Source: an uncultured Oscillospiraceae bacterium (GTDB taxonomy: Bacteria; Bacillota; Clostridia; Oscillospirales; Oscillospiraceae). Taken from it: DNA of 55,242 nt. Position numbers and translations under genes: made by a program. Shown here piece by piece: positions 6,803 through 13,082 of this stretch; position 1 is the stretch's first letter, and each line of letters starts with the position of its first letter. The stretch covers positions 1 to 55,242 of the forward strand of contig CANQUE010000007.1 of assembly GCA_947626905.1 (NCBI GenBank). The letters run 5' to 3'. The notes beneath the pieces are model-generated. The model was not told the DNA's origin, did no database searches, and saw nothing but the letters and a program-made list of their open reading frames with translations.

Positions 6803-8548
6803 ATGCGACAGATCCTGACAGGCTATTGGGGAAAGTACAAAAATTCCCTGATCCTGACGCCCATTTTCGTGCTGCTGGAAACAGTGGTCACCCTGGCCCT
6901 GCCCACGCTGATGAGCAACATCGTGGACGTGGGCGTGGCCGGCGGCGACCGGCGGTATATCATCCTCTGCGGCCTGGCCATGGCGGCGCTGGCGGTGATG
7001 AGCGCCGTGTCCGGCTTCATCAGCACCTGGAACGCCTCCCGGGCCGCCAACGGCTTCGGCTCCAACCTGCGCCAGGCCATGTTCCGCCATATCCAGGAAT
7101 TCTCCTTCGCGGACATCGACCGGTTCTCCACCGCCAGCCTCATCACCCGCACCACCAGCGACGTGCGCCAGCTGCAGATGGCCGTACAGATGATGCTGCG
7201 CACCTTCATCCAGGCGCCGTTCCAGCTCCTGGTGGCCATGACCATCGTGATCACCTACTCCTGGCGTCTGGCGCTGATCTTCCTGATCGCCATACCGGTG
7301 CTGTTTTTCGGCGCGGTGACGGTGATGACCCTGGTGGATAAGCTGTTTTTGCTGGTGCAGCAGAAGCTGGACGCCATGAACGCGGACATCCAGGAGAACC
7401 TGATCGCCATCCGGGTGGTGAAGGCCTTCGTCCGCCAGCGCTATGAGCGGGAGAAATTCAAAAAGGCCAACGACGAGCTGACCCGGGCCAACCTTCGGGC
7501 CGTGGGCGTGATCATCGCCATGAGCCCCCTGTCCACCGTCATCCTGAACGTAGTGACCCTGTGCATCTACTGGTTCGGCGGGAAGATGGTGGCCACCGGC
7601 CAGCTGGAGCGGGGCCAGCTGCTGGCGGTGGTCAGCTACCTGACCCAGATCCTGATGAGCGTGATGATGTTCACCATGGTGCTCATGCAGTACACCCGCG
7701 CCCGGGCCTGCGGCAAGCGCATCGCCGAGGTGCTGGAAGCGACGCCGGACATCCAGGACAGGCCGGACGCCCTGCCCCGGACGGTGGAGCCGCACCACGG
7801 ATCGGTGGAATTCCGGAACGTATCCTTCCGCTACTCCCGCACCGGCAACGGGGAGGACGTGCTGAAGAACATCTCCTTCTCCGTCCGCCCCGGCCAGACC
7901 GTGGCCATCGTGGGTGGCACCGGCGCGGGCAAATCCAGCTTGGTGAACCTGATCCCCCGGTTCTATGACGTGTCCGCCGGGGCCGTATTGGTGGACGGCG
8001 TGGATGTGCGGGACTACCGCATCCAGGATCTGCGGGACGCCGTCGGCATGGTGCTGCAAAAGAACGTGCTCTTCACCGGCACCATCCGGGAAAACATCGC
8101 CTGGGGCGATGAGAACGCCTCCGACGAGGCGATCATCGCCGCGCTGAAAAGCGCCCAAGCCTGGGACTTTGTTTCCCAGATGCCCGATGGATTGGACACC
8201 GTGCTCCAGCAGGGCGGCACCAACGTTTCCGGCGGCCAGAAGCAGCGGCTCTGCATCGCCCGGGCCATGCTGAAAAAGCCCGCCATACTCATCCTGGACG
8301 ACAGCACCAGCGCCGTGGACTCCGACACCGAGGGCCGCATCCGGGACAGCTTTTCCCGGGAGCTGGCGGACACCACGGTGTTCATCATCGCCCAGCGGAT
8401 CTCCTCCGTGGTGAACGCGGACATGATCGTGGTGCTGGACGAGGGATCGGTCGAGTCGGTGGGCACCCACCAGGAGCTGATGGCGTCCAGCCCCATCTAT
8501 CGGGAGATCTATACATCGCAGGTGGAGGAGGCGCTGTCAGATGGCTGA
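6803..8548 (+). CDS. Heterodimeric ABC exporter subunit with degenerate catalytic site (BmrC/TM287-like)
   Basis: A 581-residue half-transporter with an N-terminal six-helix exporter domain (about 15-310) and a C-terminal nucleotide-binding domain (about 335-575). Walker A is GGTGAGKSS (about 370-378) and the signature is the canonical SGGQ (about 476). Walker B is ILILDDST, with Asp in place of the catalytic Glu, and the switch histidine is Gln (IIAQRISS). These are the marks of the degenerate partner in heterodimeric multidrug exporters such as TM287/288, BmrCD and LmrCD. I start at ATG 6803 after AAGGAG; an ATG at 6767 would add 12 residues. It overlaps the partner gene by 8 bases. Substrate unknown. 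Confidence 0.88.
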   Translation: MRQILTGYWGKYKNSLILTPIFVLLETVVTLALPTLMSNIVDVGVAGGDRRYIILCGLAMAALAVMSAVSGFISTWNASRAANGFGSNLRQAMFRHIQEFSFADIDRFSTASLITRTTSDVRQLQMAVQMMLRTFIQAPFQLLVAMTIVITYSWRLALIFLIAIPVLFFGAVTVMTLVDKLFLLVQQKLDAMNADIQENLIAIRVVKAFVRQRYEREKFKKANDELTRANLRAVGVIIAMSPLSTVILNVVTLCIYWFGGKMVATGQLERGQLLAVVSYLTQILMSVMMFTMVLMQYTRARACGKRIAEVLEATPDIQDRPDALPRTVEPHHGSVEFRNVSFRYSRTGNGEDVLKNISFSVRPGQTVAIVGGTGAGKSSLVNLIPRFYDVSAGAVLVDGVDVRDYRIQDLRDAVGMVLQKNVLFTGTIRENIAWGDENASDEAIIAALKSAQAWDFVSQMPDGLDTVLQQGGTNVSGGQKQRLCIARAMLKKPAILILDDSTSAVDSDTEGRIRDSFSRELADTTVFIIAQRISSVVNADMIVVLDEGSVESVGTHQELMASSPIYREIYTSQVEEALSDG

Positions 8549-10529
8549 TAAGAGCAAGAGCATATGGGCCCAGCTGAAGGCCCGCATCGCCGTGGACAGC
8601 GTGGACACCAACGACGAGCGCATCTATAAAAACGTCCACGGCGGCCCCGGCGGCGGCCGGGATTACCGCAGACCCAAGGACGCCAAGGGCACCCTGATAC
8701 GGGTGCTTGGCTACGCCGGAAAGAACAAGGGCCTGTTCGTGCTGGTGCTGGTGACGATGCTGATATCCACCGGCTGTTCCCTGGCGGCCAGCTACTACCT
8801 CAAGCCCTTGATCGACGATTACATCGTGCCGCTGATCACCCAGCCCGAGAAGGACTTTTCCGCCCTGGCCCGGCAGCTGATGATCCTGGCGGGGATCTAT
8901 CTCGCCAGCGCCCTGGCCACCTATCTCACGTCCCGCACCTGTATGACCCTGGCCCAGTGGGCCACCAACGCCCTGCGCCGGGATCTGTTCTCCGCGCTGC
9001 AGGATATGCCCATCACCTACTTCGACCAGCACCCCCACGGGGAGCTGATGAGCCGTTTTTCCAACGACGCGGACAACGTGCAGATGTGCCTGGAGCAGGG
9101 CATCGTGCAGTTCCTCAGCGGCATCATCACGTTTGTAGGCACCGTGGCGCTGATGATCCGGCTGAGCGGCAAGCTGTTCCTCATCACCATCGTCACCATC
9201 GGCCTGTCCTTCGCCCTGGTGAAGGGGATCGGCCGGTACTCCCGCATCCTCTTCAAAAAGCAGCAGTCCTCTCTGGGCGAGCTGAACGGCTATATCGAGG
9301 AGATGCTGGACGGGCTGAAGGTGGTGAAGGCCTTCAACTATGAAACCCGGGCCAAGGCCGGATTCAACGAGAGGAACGACGAATACCGGGAAAACGCCAT
9401 ATACGCCAACTTCCTGGGCAACATCATCTTCCCCACCATGAACGCCATCATGAACATATGCTATGCCGTGACGGCCGTGCTGGGCGGGTTCATGACCCTG
9501 ACCGGGCAGTTCACCATCGGCTCGCTGGGGCTGTATCTGACCTATATCCGCCAGGTGACCATGCCCATCAACATGATGTCGAACCAGGCCATCAACCTGT
9601 TCTCCGCCATCGCCGGCGCGGAGCGGATCTTCGCGGTCATCGACCACGAGCCGGAGCCGGACGACGGCACCGTTTCCCTTGTCACCGTCAACCGCGCCCC
9701 GGACGGCACCCTCACCGAAACCGGCCACGGAGAGCGCACCGGGCTCTGGGCCTGGAAGATCCCCCAGCCGGACGGCTCCTTCCAATTCCGGGAGGTCATG
9801 GGCAATGTGCGTCTGGAGGACGTGCACTTCTCCTATGTGCCGGACAAACCGGTGCTGAAGGGGGTCACCGTCTGGGCCAAGCCGGGACAGAAGATCGCCT
9901 TCGTGGGCTCCACCGGCGCGGGCAAGACCACCATCACCAACCTGATCAACCGCTTTTATGAGATCGACAGCGGCCGCATCCTCTTCGACGGCATCGACGT
10001 GAAGGACATCAAAAAGGCCGGCCTGCGCCGGAGCATGGGCATCGTGCTGCAGGATACGGAGCTGTTCACCGGCACCGTGATGGAGAACATCCGCTACGGC
10101 AAGCTGGACGCCACGGACGAGGAATGCATCGCCGCCGCCCGGGCCGCCAACGCCCACGGGTTCATCTCCCGCCTGCCGGACGGCTATAACACCATGATCA
10201 CCGGCAACGGCCAGAACCTGTCCCAGGGCCAGCGGCAGCTGCTGGCCATCGCCCGCACCGCCGTGGCAAAGCACCCGGTGATGATCCTGGACGAGGCCAC
10301 CAGCTCCATCGACACCCGCACGGAGAAGCTCATCGACCGGGGCATGGACGCGCTGATGGAGGGCCGGACGGTGTTCGTCATCGCCCACCGCCTCTCCACC
10401 GTGCGCAACGCCCAGGCCATCGTGGTCATCGAGCACGGCCAGATCGTGGAGCGGGGCAGCCACGAGGAGCTGCTGGAACAAAAGGGCCGGTACTACATGC
10501 TCTATACCGGCCAGAGCGAGCTGGACTGA
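8541..10529 (+). CDS. Heterodimeric ABC exporter subunit with canonical catalytic site (BmrD/TM288-like)
   Basis: A 662-residue half-transporter and partner of the preceding gene. It has a roughly 70-residue N-terminal extension rich in Gly, Arg and Asp, an exporter membrane domain (about 65-365), and a nucleotide-binding domain with Walker A GSTGAGKTT (about 456), canonical Walker B MILDEATSS (Glu about 584) and switch HRLSTV. Its signature is LSQGQ rather than LSGGQ, which complements the degenerate site of the partner. A Gly/Asp-rich insert (about 375-415) between membrane and ATPase domains is longer than usual. Its stop is one base before the next gene, so the operon continues. Confidence 0.9.
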   Translation: MADKSKSIWAQLKARIAVDSVDTNDERIYKNVHGGPGGGRDYRRPKDAKGTLIRVLGYAGKNKGLFVLVLVTMLISTGCSLAASYYLKPLIDDYIVPLITQPEKDFSALARQLMILAGIYLASALATYLTSRTCMTLAQWATNALRRDLFSALQDMPITYFDQHPHGELMSRFSNDADNVQMCLEQGIVQFLSGIITFVGTVALMIRLSGKLFLITIVTIGLSFALVKGIGRYSRILFKKQQSSLGELNGYIEEMLDGLKVVKAFNYETRAKAGFNERNDEYRENAIYANFLGNIIFPTMNAIMNICYAVTAVLGGFMTLTGQFTIGSLGLYLTYIRQVTMPINMMSNQAINLFSAIAGAERIFAVIDHEPEPDDGTVSLVTVNRAPDGTLTETGHGERTGLWAWKIPQPDGSFQFREVMGNVRLEDVHFSYVPDKPVLKGVTVWAKPGQKIAFVGSTGAGKTTITNLINRFYEIDSGRILFDGIDVKDIKKAGLRRSMGIVLQDTELFTGTVMENIRYGKLDATDEECIAAARAANAHGFISRLPDGYNTMITGNGQNLSQGQRQLLAIARTAVAKHPVMILDEATSSIDTRTEKLIDRGMDALMEGRTVFVIAHRLSTVRNAQAIVVIEHGQIVERGSHEELLEQKGRYYMLYTGQSELD

Positions 10530-10530
10530 T

Positions 10531-11124
10531 ATGATGGACTTTTTTAAGGACAACGCCTCCCCCGCCCCGGACAGCTGGGAACGGCTGGAACGGGACTGCG
10601 CCGGGTGCATGAACTGCGCCCTGGGCCGGACCCGGCAGAATCTTGTGTTCGGCGTGGGCGACCGCGGCGCGGACGTGATGTTCATCGGCGAGGGCCCCGG
10701 CGAGCAGGAGGACCTGCAGGGAGAGCCCTTTGTGGGGCCCGCGGGAAAGCTGCTGGACACCATGCTCCAGATCATCGACCTGGACCGGACCCAGGTGTAC
10801 ATCGCCAACATCGTCAAGTGCCGTCCGCCCCGGAATCGGGACCCTCTGCCCGACGAGCAGGCCGCCTGCATCGGCTGGCTGGAGCGGCAGATCGCCCTGG
10901 TGGAGCCGAAGATCCTGGTCTTTCTGGGCCGCATCGCCGCCCAGGTGTTCATCAAGCCCGATTTCCGCATCTCCCGGGAGCACGGCCAGTGGTTTGACGT
11001 GTCGGGCCGGCGGGCCATGGCCATATACCACCCCTCCGCCCTGCTCCGGGACCCCTCCAAGCGGCCGGAAACATTCGTAGACCTGAAAACTCTGCGTCAG
11101 GAGATCGACCGTCTGTATGATTGA
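10531..11124 (+). CDS. Family 4 uracil-DNA glycosylase (Fe-S type)
   Basis: A 197-residue uracil-DNA glycosylase of the UDGa/family 4 type, which removes uracil from deaminated DNA. The catalytic motif A is seen as GEGPGEQED (about 51-59), followed by GEPFVGPAGKLLD, the NIVKCRPPRNRDP block with a conserved Cys, and the C-terminal motif YHPSALLR. Cysteines at CAGCMNC, CRPP and ACIGWL fit the 4Fe-4S ligands. The gene begins 1 base after the exporter subunit stop; two adjacent ATGs (10531 and 10534) are possible starts. It overlaps the next gene by 8 bases. DNA repair inside an exporter operon is unusual. Confidence 0.92.
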   Translation: MMDFFKDNASPAPDSWERLERDCAGCMNCALGRTRQNLVFGVGDRGADVMFIGEGPGEQEDLQGEPFVGPAGKLLDTMLQIIDLDRTQVYIANIVKCRPPRNRDPLPDEQAACIGWLERQIALVEPKILVFLGRIAAQVFIKPDFRISREHGQWFDVSGRRAMAIYHPSALLRDPSKRPETFVDLKTLRQEIDRLYD

Positions 11125-12016
11125 CTTACATCCCGTGACCCTGGCCGACAAGGCCTGGATCGATCCCATCGTGATGGCGGAAAACTCCCCCAGCGCGGAT
11201 TACAACTTTGGCAATATCTTTCTCTGGGACGACACCTACCGCCAGCAGGTGTGCCGGATACAGGACCGGATGGCGGTGCTTTTGCGCTATGAGCACCGGC
11301 CCTTTTTCGCCTGGCCCGCCGGCAGCGGCCCCGTCCGGCCGGTGCTGGACGTGCTGCGCGCCTACGCCGAAGAGCAGGGTTTCCCCTTTGTGCTCCGGGG
11401 CGTGACGGCGGATCACCTGCCCCTGATCCGGGAGATATGGGGCGACGGATGCATGGTCACGCCGGAGCGGGACCTGTGGGATTACCTCTACTCCGCCGAG
11501 AAGCTGGACACCCTCCCCGGCAAGCACCTGCACGGCAAGCGCAACCACATCCACCGCTTCGAGCAGGAAAACGACTGGCGCTTCGTCCCCCTGAAACCGG
11601 ACCTGTTTCCCGCCTGCCGCCAGCTTCTGGAAAACTGGATGGCGTCCTGCGGCGAGGAGGAAAAGGACGGCATTTTTGACGAGCACCGGGCCATCGACCG
11701 GGCTTTCCAATACTACGACGAACTGGGCCTGGAGGGAGGCGCGCTGCTGGTTTCCGGCCAGGTCGTGGCCTTCTCCCTGGGCGAGATGGCCTGCGCCGAC
11801 ACCTTTGACGTACACTTTGAAAAGGCGGACGCCTCCATCAACGGCGCGTTCACCATGATAAACCGGGAGCTGGTGCGCCACCTCCGGGCGCTGCACCCGG
11901 AGATACTGTGGATCAACCGGGAGGACGACACCGGCCGGCCCAGCCTGCGCCAGTCCAAGCTGACGTACCATCCCGATCGGATGGTGGAAAAATACATGGT
12001 GGAGTTGAACCGATGA
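11117..12016 (+). CDS. DUF2156 protein (phosphatidylglycerol lysyltransferase-like GNAT fold)
   Basis: A 299-residue soluble DUF2156 protein. The family shares the tandem-GNAT fold of the catalytic domain of MprF, which transfers amino acids from aminoacyl-tRNA to lipids, but free-standing members have no established substrate. Visible family features are the N-terminal ADYNFGNIFLWDD, the central LPGKHLHGKRNHIHRFEQEN and the C-terminal INREDDTGRPSLRQSKLTYHP. No membrane segment is present, so the flippase half of MprF is missing. It overlaps the glycosylase gene by 8 bases and the GNAT gene by 4 (ATGA). Confidence 0.82.
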   Translation: MIDLHPVTLADKAWIDPIVMAENSPSADYNFGNIFLWDDTYRQQVCRIQDRMAVLLRYEHRPFFAWPAGSGPVRPVLDVLRAYAEEQGFPFVLRGVTADHLPLIREIWGDGCMVTPERDLWDYLYSAEKLDTLPGKHLHGKRNHIHRFEQENDWRFVPLKPDLFPACRQLLENWMASCGEEEKDGIFDEHRAIDRAFQYYDELGLEGGALLVSGQVVAFSLGEMACADTFDVHFEKADASINGAFTMINRELVRHLRALHPEILWINREDDTGRPSLRQSKLTYHPDRMVEKYMVELNR

Positions 12017-12867
12017 GCGATTGGGAACTGCGGCCCTGGCGGGAAAGCGACCTGGCCGCGCTGCGCGCCCTGTGGGCCAACGCCTTTGGGGACGACGAAG
12101 AGTATATCCGCACCTTCCACAACCTGTTTCTCCGGCCCGGGTCCTGCATCGTGGCCCAGGCGGACGGACAGGCCGTTTCAGCCATGTACATTTTGGAGGG
12201 ACCGCTGCTGTTCCCTCCCAACGGCACCGCCCTTTCCACCGCCTACACCTACGCGCTGGCCACCGATCCGGCCTATCGGGGCCGGGGCATCGGCACGGCG
12301 GTATACCGGGCTTGCGTGGCCGCCTCGCTGGAACGGCAGGACGCGGCCTGTGTCCTGCCCGAGAACGAGTCTTTGTACCGCTTTTACGCCGACGCCTCCG
12401 GCGCGAAACCGGCCAGCTATATCCGCCAGGGCGCCGTTTCGCCGGAGGCGCTGGCCGGCCTGCGCCACGGCAAGGCGGCTCCCATCACCCCCGGCGAATA
12501 CTTCCTGCGGCGCAAGTCCCTGCTGCGGGGCATGCCCTACACCGTCATGTCCGGGTCCTTCCTGTCCATGGAATCTTACACCATGAAGCGGTTCGGCGGC
12601 GGGTTCTTCTCCGTGGAAGGGGACATCGCCGCCGTAGAGATGGACAAAGACCAGTGTTTTGTGAAAGAGCTCCTGGCCCCCGGCGGCGACTGGATGGAGG
12701 TGCTGGCCGCTGTGGCGGAGCTCTTCCCCGCCCGGCGCTATCTGGTCCGCACCCCGGTGTTCCTGCCCGGGCCCGAGCAGATCCGGCCCTATATCCTGGC
12801 CACCTGCCGCGCCGGAGAGCAGCTTCCCGCCCGGACCCACCTGTGGTGGGGCTTTGCCTTCGACTGA
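12013..12867 (+). CDS. GNAT family N-acetyltransferase with a second GNAT-like half
   Basis: A 284-residue acetyltransferase. The N-terminal GNAT domain (about 1-140) has the acetyl-CoA site as YALATDPAYRGRGIGTAVYRA, matching the R/QxxGxG/A motif. Residues about 165-280 form a second, degenerate half, giving an overall plan like a short Eis-type protein without the sterol-carrier domain. The start at 12013 shares ATGA with the DUF2156 gene; the longer frame is out of register with the upstream gene. It ends the exporter operon. Substrate cannot be read from the sequence; small-molecule or peptide amine acetylation is plausible. Confidence 0.8.
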   Translation: MSDWELRPWRESDLAALRALWANAFGDDEEYIRTFHNLFLRPGSCIVAQADGQAVSAMYILEGPLLFPPNGTALSTAYTYALATDPAYRGRGIGTAVYRACVAASLERQDAACVLPENESLYRFYADASGAKPASYIRQGAVSPEALAGLRHGKAAPITPGEYFLRRKSLLRGMPYTVMSGSFLSMESYTMKRFGGGFFSVEGDIAAVEMDKDQCFVKELLAPGGDWMEVLAAVAELFPARRYLVRTPVFLPGPEQIRPYILATCRAGEQLPARTHLWWGFAFD

Positions 12868-12939
12868 CCTTTTCCGGCCGATTATGGTAAACTTTTTTCG
12901 TTTTTCCCAAAACTTCATACTTTCGTAACAACCTTACTC

Positions 12940-12974
12940 TTTCTTTTGTAACATCCGGCCGGTATACTGATAAT
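12940..12974 (+). promoter_or_regulatory. Possible promoter of the GTPase-NYN gene
   Basis: TATACT (12963-12968) and, overlapping it, GATAAT (12969-12974) are candidate -10 hexamers; TTTGTA (12945-12950) is an 18-base-spaced -35 for the second. The matches are moderate. This leaves an untranslated leader of roughly 100 bases that contains the terminator hairpin at 13025. Confidence 0.3.
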
Positions 12975-13024
12975 CGCAAGAGTCAGTTTCATCTTTTTCA
13001 TTTTGTCCTCATTCCATAGGGAGT

Positions 13025-13065
13025 CGCCGGAACATGGTCGCAATGTTCCGGCGATTTTCCTTTTT
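13025..13065 (+). terminator. Leader terminator / candidate attenuator before the GTPase-NYN gene
   Basis: A perfect 11-bp GC-rich stem (13025-13035 with 13043-13053) and 7-base loop is followed by ATTTTCC and six T residues, a good intrinsic terminator. It lies about 160 bases after the previous gene and only 18 bases before the start codon of the next, downstream of a candidate promoter. That layout fits transcription attenuation, as used by several ribosome-protection and ABC-F genes, though simple termination of the upstream operon is not excluded. Confidence 0.55.
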
Positions 13066-13082
13066 TGCGGGAGTTATTCTAT

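Noticed and set aside
8385-11060. 891-codon minus-strand open frame opposite the exporter and glycosylase genes
   Set aside because: Antisense to ABC and UDG genes with intact motifs; no family likeness.
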